40,105 nt of DNA from Caryophanales bacterium UBA4951 (lineage in GTDB: Bacteria > Bacillota_I > Bacilli_A > RFN20 > CAG-826). Position 1 is the first letter of the stretch; each line of letters begins with the position of its first letter. The stretch lies in NCBI GenBank assembly GCA_002397465.1, contig DHAP01000003.1, forward strand, positions 1-40,105, written 5' to 3'. Position numbers and translations under genes: made by a program. This document shows positions 31,497 to 39,724 of the stretch, in pieces. Under the pieces are notes generated by a model. The model saw only the letters and a list, made by a program, of their open reading frames with translations. It had not been told where the DNA came from and ran no database searches.

Positions 31497-31799
31497 ATGC
31501 CAACATTTGCAGACCCCTTTATCGCCAACGTCGAAAGAAAACTCACCAAAGAAGAATTAGTCCAAGCCTTACGCTTAGATATAGCTGGCGAGCTAGAGGC
31601 CATCTACCTCTATGACGCCCACGTCCAAGCCACCGATGATCCGAGGGCCAAAGCGGTCCTAAGCGACATCCGTGACGAAGAAAAGATCCACATGGGAGAA
31701 CTCATCACCTTGATGAGGACCCTCGATCCTAAGGAAGCCGAGCAATTCCTGAAGGGTCAGCACGAAGTCGAAGAACTGCTCGAGGAAATAAAAAAATAA
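31497..31799 (+). CDS. short ferritin-like diiron protein
   Basis: This 100-residue two-helix protein has LRLDIAGELEAIYLYDAHVQ (Glu ligand) and LSDIRDEEKIHMGELITLM (E-x-x-H ligands). A half-ferritin of this size with one E and one E-x-x-H must dimerise to build a diiron site, as in encapsulated-ferritin-type and some rubrerythrin-related proteins. No encapsulin gene or rubredoxin domain is in the window. AAGGAG precedes the ATG. It is followed 11 bases later by desulfoferrodoxin, consistent with iron and oxygen stress defence in an anaerobe. Confidence 0.8.
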   Translation: MPTFADPFIANVERKLTKEELVQALRLDIAGELEAIYLYDAHVQATDDPRAKAVLSDIRDEEKIHMGELITLMRTLDPKEAEQFLKGQHEVEELLEEIKK

Positions 31800-31810
31800 G
31801 GAGATTAACT

Positions 31811-32188
31811 ATGGAAGAAGTTGAATTCTATCGCTGCGAAAGATGCGGCAACGTCGTTGCCTTGCTTCATAAAGGCGGCGGAACGCTCGTCTGCTGCGGC
31901 AAAGAGATGGATAAGCTCGTCGCCAAGAGCGGTGACACCGGCATGGAGAAACATGTCCCAGTCATCAGCCATGAAAACGGCAAGCTCGTCGCCAAATGCG
32001 GCAGCATCCCCCATCCGATGAGTGCCGTCCACTACATCGAGTGGTTTGCCCTCGTCAATGACGGCGAAGTCAAATTCGTCTACCTGCCCCATGAAGGAGT
32101 CGAGGCGAAAGCGGAGTTCCCGGACGTCGAACACGGGACCGTCTATGCCTTCTGCAACATCCACGGGCTTTGGAAGACTGAGTTCTAA
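31811..32188 (+). CDS. dfx: desulfoferrodoxin (2Fe superoxide reductase)
   Basis: This enzyme reduces superoxide to peroxide without making oxygen. Of 125 residues, Cys9, Cys12, Cys28 and Cys29 form the N-terminal desulforedoxin FeCys4 centre. Glu46, His48, His68, His74, Cys115 and His118 form the catalytic iron site (EKHVP, HPMSAVHYIEW, CNIHG). All ligands are present. AAGGAGA precedes the ATG. It is co-transcribed with the ferritin-like gene and closed by a terminator. Confidence 0.97.
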   Translation: MEEVEFYRCERCGNVVALLHKGGGTLVCCGKEMDKLVAKSGDTGMEKHVPVISHENGKLVAKCGSIPHPMSAVHYIEWFALVNDGEVKFVYLPHEGVEAKAEFPDVEHGTVYAFCNIHGLWKTEF

Positions 32189-32199
32189 TTAAGTTAGAT

Positions 32200-32230
32200 A
32201 AGGACCTTAGATCGCTCTAGGGTCCTTTTC
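32200..32230. terminator. terminator shared by dfx and the FNT channel gene
   Basis: AAGGACC (32200-32206) pairs with GGTCCTT (32221-32227), followed by TTCTT on the plus strand. It sits in the 42-base gap between the two converging genes. Confidence 0.75.
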
Positions 32231-32935
32231 TTATGCCAAATTGGTTTTGTTCTTCGGACGAGCCATATGGAAGATGGCGTTGACGGCGAGTGAGCCAAGC
32301 GAGTTGCCGACGATATAGATGAAGATCGAAAGAACAGCCCGCCCGAACTCCATGCCCCAGGAATTGGACAAGGCAAAGTAGAACATGTCGGCCACGCAGT
32401 GCTCAAAGCCCAAAGCCACGAAGATGAAGACGCTGGCGATGAGACCTAAGATCTTGACTATCTGGTATTCAGAAGTCTTGTAGAGATTGACCCCTATATA
32501 GACGAGGACGCCACAGAAAATAGAATTGATGAGACAGGCATACCATTTCTCGCCGCCATTACCTAAGTCGATGAGCTTAGACGAAGAGATGGACGAAGCG
32601 ACGTTATTGACAAGATTATAAAAACTTGTGAATCTCAATGAATATCCTAGTAAAACCGCCCCGACTAGGTTACCAAATAGCATGATGACAAGGTCTAATA
32701 TGTAGAGTTTGTCGTTATCGAATAAGTAGCCGATCTTGCCGGTGTAGAGATTAAGCCCACACGCGCAAACAAGTAGTAGTCCCACTGAGAAGGCCAGGGA
32801 TCCGACGATCCTCCCGCCATCAGGGATCGAAGCGACGCATAACTCGAACAAGGCCCCGCCGAAAGCGATGGCCAAACCCGCCAATATGCCTAATAGGAAA
32901 ACCATAATCACCCTTTTAAAGCCGTATTTATCCAT
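32231..32935 (-). CDS. formate/nitrite transporter family channel
   Basis: This 234-residue membrane channel has six helices of the FNT fold. It shows FLLGILAGLAIAFGGALFE, LFGNLVGAVLLGY, and GFEHCVADMFYFAL with the central conserved His, then IVGNSLGSLAVNAIF. FNT members move formate, nitrite, hydrosulfide or lactate; the substrate is open. The longer frame to 32956 begins inside the promoter. TTGACA-17-TTAATT places +1 at the ATG at 32935, so that start and a leaderless mRNA are preferred. Confidence 0.9.
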   Translation of the reverse strand: MDKYGFKRVIMVFLLGILAGLAIAFGGALFELCVASIPDGGRIVGSLAFSVGLLLVCACGLNLYTGKIGYLFDNDKLYILDLVIMLFGNLVGAVLLGYSLRFTSFYNLVNNVASSISSSKLIDLGNGGEKWYACLINSIFCGVLVYIGVNLYKTSEYQIVKILGLIASVFIFVALGFEHCVADMFYFALSNSWGMEFGRAVLSIFIYIVGNSLGSLAVNAIFHMARPKNKTNLA

Positions 32936-32941
32936 GTGCAT

Positions 32942-32970
32942 AATTAAGCGCCACATCTAGATAATGTCAA
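32942..32970 (-). promoter_or_regulatory. leaderless promoter of the FNT channel gene
   Basis: TTGACA (32965-32970), 17 bases and TTAATT (32942-32947) end 6 bases before the ATG at 32935. Confidence 0.7.
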
Positions 32971-33015
32971 TCGGAAGAAATAAGCCTATCTGTTTTCTTT
33001 TTCATTCCCTTACTT

Positions 33016-33021
33016 TATTAT
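33016..33021 (+). promoter_or_regulatory. -10 box of a leaderless promoter for the patatin gene
   Basis: TATTAT is followed by 6 bases and the ATG at 33028. No Shine-Dalgarno is present and the -35 is weak. Confidence 0.5.
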
Positions 33022-33027
33022 GAAACC

Positions 33028-34284
33028 ATGAAAACTGCTTTGGTCTTATGCGGAGGCGGAAGCCTTGGGGCCTATGAAATAGGGGCCTGGAAGTATCTAC
33101 AAGAAGTCGGAATGCATTTTGACATCGTGACCGGAACCTCCATCGGGGCCATCAACGGGGCCATGGTGGCCACGGATGATTACGAAAAAGCCGAAGCCTT
33201 GTGGAACAACGTGGCCGCTGACCAGGTGATGGTCAACGGGGTCAATTTCTATAGCGGGTTCCTCCATGACTTCGACAAGCAAAAAGGCAACCGTCTTTGG
33301 AGTTTTGCCAAGACCTTCATCAAAAACGGAGGGGCTGACATCACCCCCTTGGTGAATCTCGTCCATAAGAGCATCGACCCAAAGAAAATCAAAGAAACAA
33401 AAACCAGGATTGGGGTGGTCACCACCACCTATCCGGGCCTAAAAGAAGTCGATGTGATCCTCAATGACGTGAAAGAGAGCCTCATCCTCGATTATCTCCA
33501 CGCCTCCAGCGCCTGCTACCCAATCTTTCCGATGTACACGATCAACCATCAGAAGTACATCGACGGGGGCTACCACAATAACTTACCTATCGACTTAGCC
33601 ATCAAGATGGGCGCTGATAAGATCGTCGCCGTGCTTTTACACGCCGTCCCAAAGGTTCCGCAGCACCCCGAATACATGAAACTCCCTTTCGTCACCACGA
33701 TCAGGCCAAGCCATGACACGGGCTCCATCATGGACTTCGATGGCAAGGTGGCCAAAAGAAACATGCTATTAGGATATTTAGACGCCAAAAAGACCTTTGG
33801 CGATTGCTGGGGCCGTTCCTATTGCTTCAAGAAGGACGAGTCACTCTCGGATATCATGGAGTCCTTTGCCTTAGCCATCGCAAACAACGACCTTGAGGAC
33901 TTCTATAAGACGACCGGGGCCTTAGCCTATGAAGGCAAAACCCCCAAGAGCTCAAGAGAGATATTCATCAGAACCCTTGAAAGCCTCGCTGAAGAAATCG
34001 ACATGGATTACTGCGCCGAATATGAGGTCATTCCCTTCATTAAGTCCCTCATCGAAAAGATCAGAGGCTTAGGCAAAAAGAAAGAGGCGATGGACTTCAG
34101 AAGCCACCACAACTACTCTTTCAGTATCTCCAAGAAAGAGAAGAACGGGTTCTTGCTCTATCTTGATTACTTAGCCACCAACCACATGAAGATGAACAAG
34201 ATCGACGCCTTAGTCAAACGCAATCCCGAAGTGGCGGCCTACAAAGAGATCTACCTCGTCTTTGATAAGCTGGGATTGCTATAA
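33028..34284 (+). CDS. patatin-like phospholipase
   Basis: This 418-residue serine lipase/esterase has a patatin domain in residues 1-200: oxyanion loop CGGGSLGAYEIG (8-19), nucleophile elbow GTSIG with Ser38, and the catalytic dyad Asp179 in DGGYHNNLP. The C-terminal half is less conserved and largely helical, with no signal peptide, so action at the inner membrane face is likely. Substrate and role are unknown. It is divergent from the FNT gene, and both have leaderless-type promoters. Confidence 0.9.
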   Translation: MKTALVLCGGGSLGAYEIGAWKYLQEVGMHFDIVTGTSIGAINGAMVATDDYEKAEALWNNVAADQVMVNGVNFYSGFLHDFDKQKGNRLWSFAKTFIKNGGADITPLVNLVHKSIDPKKIKETKTRIGVVTTTYPGLKEVDVILNDVKESLILDYLHASSACYPIFPMYTINHQKYIDGGYHNNLPIDLAIKMGADKIVAVLLHAVPKVPQHPEYMKLPFVTTIRPSHDTGSIMDFDGKVAKRNMLLGYLDAKKTFGDCWGRSYCFKKDESLSDIMESFALAIANNDLEDFYKTTGALAYEGKTPKSSREIFIRTLESLAEEIDMDYCAEYEVIPFIKSLIEKIRGLGKKKEAMDFRSHHNYSFSISKKEKNGFLLYLDYLATNHMKMNKIDALVKRNPEVAAYKEIYLVFDKLGLL

Positions 34285-34308
34285 AAAGAAAAGCCTCCGA
34301 AGAGGCTT
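34284..34308 (-). terminator. terminator of gpmA
   Basis: AAGCCTC (34291-34297) and GAGGCTT (34302-34308) form a tight stem. The minus strand continues TTCTTTTTAT, directly at the end of the patatin gene. Confidence 0.88.
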
Positions 34309-34325
34309 AACGATAATCGAATCGA

Positions 34326-35033
34326 TTATAAGTAGTATTTGTTGAGGACCTTTAGGCTCTTTTCGTCTAACTCATAGACGAGAGGTTTGCCAGTCGGGAT
34401 CTCAACGGAGACGATCTCTTGGGCTGATAGATGCTCAAGTTCCATGACAAGGGCCCTAAGGCTATTGCCATGGGCGGCGATAAGGACGCGCTTACCTGCT
34501 TTAATGGCAGGGGCAATCATCTCGTCGAAATAAGGCTTAACCCTCTCGGCGGTGTCGACCAAGCATTCCGTTAACGGAAGGTCGCTTTCTTTCATCTCGC
34601 CTTCCTTGACGAGGTTCTGATACTTCTCTTGGTTGCCCGGGAAACGTGGGTCATTTTTTTCAAGCTTCGGTGGCTGAACGTCCGCGGACCTTCTCCAGAT
34701 ATGGACCTGCTCATCGCCCCACTTCTTGGCGGAGTCGGCTTTGTTGAGTCCTTGTAAGGCACCATAGTGTCTTTCGTTCAAACGCCAGCTGAAGTGTTTC
34801 TCGATGCCACTTTCGCCAAGCTCGCCTAAGACGATTTCCATCGTCTTGTTGGCCCTCTTGAGGACCGAGGAGAAAGCGACGTCGAAGCTATAGCCGTCTT
34901 TCTTCAAAGTGAGGCCGGCTTCATGGGCCTCTTTGACGCCATTCTCGGAGAGGTCGACATCGGTCCAGCCAGTGAATTGGTTGGAGAGGTTCCACTCGGA
35001 CTGGCCATGACGAATCAAGACTAATTTGACCAT
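34326..35033 (-). CDS. gpmA: 2,3-bisphosphoglycerate-dependent phosphoglycerate mutase
   Basis: This glycolytic enzyme interconverts 3- and 2-phosphoglycerate through a phosphohistidine. The 235-residue protein has LVLIRHGQSEWN (phosphorylated His9), FTGWTDVDLSENG, LNERHYGALQGLNK (catalytic Glu) and IAAHGNSLRALV (second His). Length is that of short bacterial dPGMs. TATAAT at 35076-35081 is the likely -10, leaving a ~40-base leader with AGGA rather far from the ATG. Confidence 0.97.
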   Translation of the reverse strand: MVKLVLIRHGQSEWNLSNQFTGWTDVDLSENGVKEAHEAGLTLKKDGYSFDVAFSSVLKRANKTMEIVLGELGESGIEKHFSWRLNERHYGALQGLNKADSAKKWGDEQVHIWRRSADVQPPKLEKNDPRFPGNQEKYQNLVKEGEMKESDLPLTECLVDTAERVKPYFDEMIAPAIKAGKRVLIAAHGNSLRALVMELEHLSAQEIVSVEIPTGKPLVYELDEKSLKVLNKYYL

Positions 35034-35111
35034 AATGTTAATTGGGTAATTCCTAATCCTTTCTTACCGAGGATGATTATAAATCGCCCACTCGCTTAAA
35101 GAAAGACGGAG

Positions 35112-35127
35112 AGGGGCGGGAGCCCCT
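35112..35127 (-). terminator. GC-rich hairpin, possible minus-strand terminator
   Basis: AGGGGC (35112-35117) and GCCCCT (35122-35127) form a stem followed on the minus strand by CTCCGTCTTTCTTT. The only minus-strand gene upstream is the MATE gene, whose transcript would then run antisense across the whole TIR-like gene. Confidence 0.45.
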
Positions 35128-35153
35128 ATCCACACATCCATGGAAAGAGATGA

Positions 35154-35159
35154 TATAGT
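35154..35159 (+). promoter_or_regulatory. -10 box of a leaderless promoter for the TIR-like gene
   Basis: TATAGT is followed by 6 bases and ATG at 35166. No ribosome site is present. Confidence 0.5.
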
Positions 35160-35165
35160 AGAGCC

Positions 35166-35573
35166 ATGGAAATATTGCTCTCATGTTCGTATGCGGACAT
35201 ACCCGCGGCTGAAAAAGCCAAAGACGGGCTTAAGCTTGCCAAGGTGGATGCGAAAGTCACCACCTGCGCGATCAACCTCACCAAATTGATCGGGGTGGTC
35301 CTCACCTCGAAAAGTCAAAAGCAGTCCTTGCTCAACGAGAACCCCTGGATCAAAAAGGAATTCGCCCACGAGGGGAAGATCAATCTCCGGGTGATGCCCT
35401 TCATCGTCTATTCATCGTCAATAGAAAAACTAGATGATGTCTGGAACAAGATCGAAGGCATCTATGAAGAGCTCTTCAGCGAGGAGTTCAAGCCCCTTGC
35501 CTATGACTTAGATAACCTAGCCCTCAGCAATGAGGAGTTTCTCCGGATCCTTCAGCTTTATTATCTGAAGTAG
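35166..35573 (+). CDS. small TIR-like protein
   Basis: This 135-residue protein starts EILLSCSYADIPAAEKAKDGL, like the first strand and helix of TIR domains. After a variable stretch with LIGVVLTSKSQ it has NPWIKKEF, fitting the TIR W-x-x-x-E motif with Trp61 and a possible catalytic Glu65. A strand (LRVMPFIVY) and helices follow. TIR proteins of this size can cleave NAD or make NAD-derived signals in phage defence. The match is from motif reading, so a remote or non-catalytic relative is possible. It has its own leaderless promoter and terminator and overlaps the converging MATE gene by 50 bases. Confidence 0.5.
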   Translation: MEILLSCSYADIPAAEKAKDGLKLAKVDAKVTTCAINLTKLIGVVLTSKSQKQSLLNENPWIKKEFAHEGKINLRVMPFIVYSSSIEKLDDVWNKIEGIYEELFSEEFKPLAYDLDNLALSNEEFLRILQLYYLK

Positions 35574-37056
35574 GAACGTTGTCATTAGGCCTTTCGTCTA
35601 TCATGCGGAAGGCTTTTTTCATGTAGTGAGGCACCATGAAGGCGTAGATGATAGAAGCCAAGACCCAGCATAAAGGATAAGAGGCGTATAAGAGAAGGAT
35701 CTTGCTGGAGACATCTAGCGAAGAAGGGAATATCAAAGTGTTGAAGATCCCAAAGACATAGCCAAGCCTGAAGAGGACCGCACAGAGTAACGTCACCAAA
35801 GTCGGGGCGACTGGATGGCCTAGTCCCCGAAGATAACCTGAGCCACAATCCATGAGGGCGCATAAGACATAAGTGAGGCCCATCAATAATAACCTTGCGG
35901 TGCCTGAAGCCATGGCTAAAGTCCCTTCCGCGCTGGAGGTGTCGCTTATGTATAAGCCTAGTAAGGAGTCATGTAGCAAAGCCGCCCCACCGCCCAGGAT
36001 AATACCGATCACCACGATTGATCCAATAGAATACAAGAGGCTTTTCTTGAGGTTCTCTTTGTTTTTGGCCCCAAGGTTTTGGGCCACGACCGCCACGATG
36101 CCAACCGCAAAAGCCTCAAGGATTGCAAAGATATAGCCCTCGATGTTGTCGCTCGCGGTAAGTCCCACCACAACCCCGTTACCATATAAGGAAGAGAGTC
36201 GATTGGCCTGCGATTGGATCACGACGTTCGTGATGGCAAAGATGAAAGCCTCTAGCCCAGAAGGCAAACCATTGGCAAGGACTTCTTTCGTTTCTTTCTT
36301 AGCGATCTTGAGCTTCGAGAAAGAGAAGGAAATGCTCTTATCATGGGTGTGGGCCAGGAAATAGATAACGAGCAGGGCTTGGAGCAATTCGCAGATGACC
36401 GTCGAAAGGCCCACGCCGATGATGTCGCCGTTCTCGATGTGCAAAACCCTATAGAACAAATAGACGAGGGCAAGGTTGCCCCCGACGTTGATGATGCCAC
36501 ATAGGAACAAGACGACAAGGCTACGGAAGGAATCGCCTAATCCCCTGAGGATGGCGGCTCCGAAGTTATAGAGCATGAGGAAAGGAACGCCTAAGAAGTA
36601 GATGCGTAAATAGAGGCTTGCCAAAGGAAGGATGCTTTCTGGGGTCTGCATCCAGACAAGGATGGTCGGGGCCAAGAAATAACCGATGATGGCGACCATG
36701 ACCCCTATCATCAAAGATAATAGCAAAGAAGAATGAAGGGCTTTGTTGCCACGTGAGAAATCTAATGAGCCTTTCGCGTCGGCCACCACCACGTTGGCGC
36801 CCACCGAAATCGAGACGAAAGAGACCACGACGAGGTTGATGAGGGAGCCGTTGTCCCCGACCGCCGCCATCGAGTCGCCGCCGCCACCGACATAATTGAC
36901 GACCAATAAGTCCGCGGTTGTATAGAGTAGTTGAAGTAAAGACGCCAAAACCACCGGGACGATGAAAAGGAGCATCTTTTTGAAGAGATTGCCCTTGGTT
37001 AGGTCGATGGAACTATCCCTGGTTTGAAAGTATTTGCTGATTCCGCGAATTGGCAT
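35524..37056 (-). CDS. MATE family efflux transporter
   Basis: This 510-residue multidrug/toxin exporter of the NorM/DinF fold has about twelve helices in two pseudo-repeats. The first starts LFKKMLLFIVPVVLASLLQLLYTTADLLVVNYVGG, with AILRGLGDS; the second has EVLANGLPSGLEAFIFAITNVVIQ and GYLRGLGHPV. The coupling ion and substrate are unknown. The last ~40 residues are hydrophilic and overlap the TIR-like gene. TAGAAT is 9 bases before the ATG and no Shine-Dalgarno is seen. Confidence 0.93.
   Translation of the reverse strand: MPIRGISKYFQTRDSSIDLTKGNLFKKMLLFIVPVVLASLLQLLYTTADLLVVNYVGGGGDSMAAVGDNGSLINLVVVSFVSISVGANVVVADAKGSLDFSRGNKALHSSLLLSLMIGVMVAIIGYFLAPTILVWMQTPESILPLASLYLRIYFLGVPFLMLYNFGAAILRGLGDSFRSLVVLFLCGIINVGGNLALVYLFYRVLHIENGDIIGVGLSTVICELLQALLVIYFLAHTHDKSISFSFSKLKIAKKETKEVLANGLPSGLEAFIFAITNVVIQSQANRLSSLYGNGVVVGLTASDNIEGYIFAILEAFAVGIVAVVAQNLGAKNKENLKKSLLYSIGSIVVIGIILGGGAALLHDSLLGLYISDTSSAEGTLAMASGTARLLLMGLTYVLCALMDCGSGYLRGLGHPVAPTLVTLLCAVLFRLGYVFGIFNTLIFPSSLDVSSKILLLYASYPLCWVLASIIYAFMVPHYMKKAFRMIDERPNDNVPTSDNKAEGSGETPHC
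35589..35619 (+). terminator. terminator of the TIR-like gene, inside the MATE gene
   Basis: GCCTTTCG (35589-35596) pairs with CGGAAGGC (35606-35613) with one wobble and is followed by six T's on the plus strand. It is 15 bases after the TIR-like stop and lies in MATE codons. Confidence 0.85.
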
Positions 37057-37093
37057 GGCTAGGACATTCTAGGCCAAAGAAAAAATAAAGATA

Positions 37094-37114
37094 GAGGGGC
37101 GGGCACGCCCCCTC
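37094..37114 (-). terminator. terminator of the SIR2 gene
   Basis: GAGGGG and CCCCTC with inner CG pairs form a strong stem. The minus strand continues TATCTTTATTTTTT. It lies 20 bases beyond the stop. Confidence 0.88.
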
Positions 37115-37133
37115 GTTGAAAGGCCTTTCAAGT

Positions 37134-38525
37134 CTAGAGGGTGTCGAGGAACGGGGTGACTTGGTCGTAGGAATCAAACCACAGTATCTTGACGTTGAGC
37201 TCGTTGAAATAATCGTTGATGATGAGACGGTCATTGACCCCAAGTTCCTCATCGGCAAGGATCAACAAATGCCTTTGTTCCTGGTTGCCTTTAAGGAAGA
37301 GGGAACGTAGATATAAGTCGGTTAAGGATAAGCCGATGCAAAGGCAGCACTTCTCGTTGATGGCTTTGACGATCTCTTGGTAGCCCCATGGCTTCGGGGA
37401 CCTGCGGATGTAGAAGTTAAGATACTCATCCTCGCCGAAGACGATGGACTTCTTCATCTCTGGCGTGATGGTGGAATAATCAGGCGGCAAGAATCCGTGG
37501 ACGTGCTTGATGACGTATGGCTCAGCATCCTTAAGCAAATGACCATCATATTCGCTTGATGCGCTTAAGGGGGCGAAGGTGTAGGCGAAGTCCTGTTCCA
37601 AGAAAGAGTCGAAGTTAAAGGTGATGACCTCGCAGTTGGTCTTTCTGAAGAGCTTGGTGACACCATGCAATGTGGTGCCGGTTGGATAGAGCCCCAAGAA
37701 CTTATGGTAGATGCTGTTATGGATGGCTTTGTAATAGTAATTGTCGCCAGTCGGAAGCTTGGTCGAGAAAGCGAATTTGGCGAAGTGCATCTCCGAATAG
37801 GCGTTCTCGCCGATTAATGATGATGTCTTATTGATGTTCTTAACAAGGGTGGGCGATAGATAGGAAAGAATTCCTTTGGTGGTCTCGGGCCAGGAGTCAG
37901 AGCCATAGGCCAAAGAGATGCCATTGCCCAAGAACAACGCCAATCTATTGTCATGGACCATATGACGGAGGAAGGAGACGTAGTACTCCTCTTGCTCCTT
38001 CATCTCGTCAGGATGGATATGAAGGTCCTCTAACGAGAGACCTTTGATGGCAGGTTCGTTGTCCACTAAGTCCTCTTCTTTTTTGTCGCTGAGGACGGAA
38101 GCGCTATTGACGCGGATGAGATGTTTGTATTTTTCGGTGAAGGAAGAGCCAAACACTTTGAAGTTGGTGGGCAATTCTCCTAACGAGGCTATCTCATCAT
38201 CGTCGAAACTGGTGAGGATGACGAAAGCCACCTTCTCGCATTCGTATTTCTCGGTGAACTTATGCTTTAAGGCATCGATCATCTCGAAAGCGTGTTTGTC
38301 ATCACGCTCAGAAAGGATCTTGACGCCTGTCTTATATCCTGCAGTAGAAAAAGCCTCGAGACCATCTTTGATGATGATGTCGAAGTTCCTTAAGACGGGG
38401 TCAGTTAGGCAAGTGGTCTTGCCCTCCCCCATCGCAATGTCGTCAATGCTTCTTTGATAGGCCTTCTTCAAATGCTTCCAGTAGTCATTGATGAAGGCGA
38501 CTTTGTTCTTCGCTCTCTTTTTCAT
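37134..38525 (-). CDS. SIR2-domain protein, probable NADase-type effector
   Basis: This protein has 463 residues. The C-terminal ~270 form a SIR2_2-type domain: LFLGNGISLAYGS (nucleotide loop, 198-209), ITFNFDSFLEQDF (the T-x-N-Y-D-type site, Asn304 and Asp306), VIKHVHGFLP (catalytic His343) and CLCIGLSLTDLYLRSLF. The N-terminal ~190 residues are unrecognised, with VAFVILTSFDDDE suggesting a second Rossmann-like part. Bacterial SIR2 proteins of this form usually deplete NAD in abortive defence. It has its own leaderless-type promoter (CATAAT 6 bases before the ATG) and follows the ATPase gene after 89 bases. Confidence 0.82.
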   Translation of the reverse strand: MKKRAKNKVAFINDYWKHLKKAYQRSIDDIAMGEGKTTCLTDPVLRNFDIIIKDGLEAFSTAGYKTGVKILSERDDKHAFEMIDALKHKFTEKYECEKVAFVILTSFDDDEIASLGELPTNFKVFGSSFTEKYKHLIRVNSASVLSDKKEEDLVDNEPAIKGLSLEDLHIHPDEMKEQEEYYVSFLRHMVHDNRLALFLGNGISLAYGSDSWPETTKGILSYLSPTLVKNINKTSSLIGENAYSEMHFAKFAFSTKLPTGDNYYYKAIHNSIYHKFLGLYPTGTTLHGVTKLFRKTNCEVITFNFDSFLEQDFAYTFAPLSASSEYDGHLLKDAEPYVIKHVHGFLPPDYSTITPEMKKSIVFGEDEYLNFYIRRSPKPWGYQEIVKAINEKCCLCIGLSLTDLYLRSLFLKGNQEQRHLLILADEELGVNDRLIINDYFNELNVKILWFDSYDQVTPFLDTL

Positions 38526-38531
38526 CTATAC

Positions 38532-38537
38532 ATTATG
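38532..38537 (-). promoter_or_regulatory. -10 box of a leaderless promoter for the SIR2 gene
   Basis: CATAAT on the minus strand ends 6 bases before the ATG at 38525. The gap to the ATPase gene (38526-38614) shows no other gene or terminator. Confidence 0.45.
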
Positions 38538-38614
38538 GCCTTGTTGATAAAAAGTTGCTATCGCTCTATGGAGACATTTTTCAAACCATAAGACTGGCAT
38601 TGGAAAATGGTCCA

Positions 38615-39718
38615 TCATTCGAAAGCCCCGCTGATCAGAAGATGTTCTAAAGAATTGCCTTCCCGTATTGTTTTATCGGTGCGATCGGCAAAGCTTTTTA
38701 TCGTTCCGTTCTTGATGAGGAAATAACAATCAGGACGCATGAAGGCATTATCGGCCAAATAGGAATTGTTGCTAGTCAGCACCGACTGAAAGGAATGATC
38801 GCTATTGATATATGAGAGGACGTGTTTGGCGAGTTTGAAGTTGTAGAAAGAATCGAAATCATCGAGGTAAAGAAACTTGAGTGGTTTTTCTTTGTTCTTA
38901 AGCCTGTAATAAAGAACGAGCAATGAATAGATGCCTGAAGAAGCCATATCCAAGAACTCCACTGTTTTGCCGTCATGGATTGCCCCGATGGATTGACCAG
39001 AAGAAGCCTCTATCGCCAATAGGTCATAATGGATATCGCACTTATCCAAAAAGGATTCAAAGTCTTTGACGTAATCATTCTCGATGATGAAGCTCACGAT
39101 GTCTTCGATATACATCCCATTATCAAAGTCGTTTCTATTTCTTATCGAACTGGAGAAAACCATGGCATCAGCGAAATCCACTATCTCGTTGATCGTTGAA
39201 TCCTTTGATAGATTTGGAATAGCCTCTTTCATGAACTTAAGAGCGGACTCATCTTTGCTCTTTTGTGTAATAGCGATATCTTTGGCATCAATGAAATTAT
39301 TGATGTATTTGCCAGTCCGATGATTGAATTGGAAAAAGAGCTTCCCGTCGACCTGCACTTCTTCCGTTTGCAATCTCATATCCTCACCTACTTTATAGGA
39401 GTAGATAATCTCTTTTTGCCCATTGTTCAAAAAGACATATGTGAATTCCGCGCATTCGTCCGCTGAATATGCGTTTAGGTAATACGTATCGTGGCTCAAG
39501 ATGGAACTGCCACAGCCAAGATGGCGGGTTATGTCCATTATGGCTAAGCCTAGATTAGTTTTCCCAGAGTCGTTATAGCCATAGACAAGAGCCTTGTTAA
39601 CCAAACCGTTTTTGATCAATGCAGAGTTAAAGCCATAGTCCCTAATTTTCGAGAAATCAAAAGAGACCCTATTTTGGAAATTCTTAAAATTCTTGACCGA
39701 AAATGATTTGATTTGCAT
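38615..39718 (-). CDS. AAA_15/OLD-like ABC-type ATPase
   Basis: This 367-residue cytosolic ATPase is of the SMC/ABC-like kind found in OLD, AbiL and related defence proteins. It starts IKSFSVKNFKNFQN, then Walker A GYNDSGKTNL (47-56), a long variable insert, the signature-like FLDMASSGIYSLLVLYY (255-271), Walker B FLYLDDF (282-288) and SVLTSNNSYLADN, where the usual H-loop His is replaced by Asn. No nuclease or TOPRIM domain follows. The chosen ATG has TATGAT 6 bases upstream; a TTG two codons earlier would place the start inside the promoter. It is upstream of the SIR2 gene in the same direction. Confidence 0.8.
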   Translation of the reverse strand: MQIKSFSVKNFKNFQNRVSFDFSKIRDYGFNSALIKNGLVNKALVYGYNDSGKTNLGLAIMDITRHLGCGSSILSHDTYYLNAYSADECAEFTYVFLNNGQKEIIYSYKVGEDMRLQTEEVQVDGKLFFQFNHRTGKYINNFIDAKDIAITQKSKDESALKFMKEAIPNLSKDSTINEIVDFADAMVFSSSIRNRNDFDNGMYIEDIVSFIIENDYVKDFESFLDKCDIHYDLLAIEASSGQSIGAIHDGKTVEFLDMASSGIYSLLVLYYRLKNKEKPLKFLYLDDFDSFYNFKLAKHVLSYINSDHSFQSVLTSNNSYLADNAFMRPDCYFLIKNGTIKSFADRTDKTIREGNSLEHLLISGAFE

Positions 39719-39724
39719 AGCCAA

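Noticed and set aside
35166..38525. A complete Thoeris system
   Set aside because: A TIR-like and a SIR2 protein are near each other, but the SIR2 domain is C-terminal, no SLOG domain is recognisable, the genes are on opposite strands, and a MATE gene intervenes.
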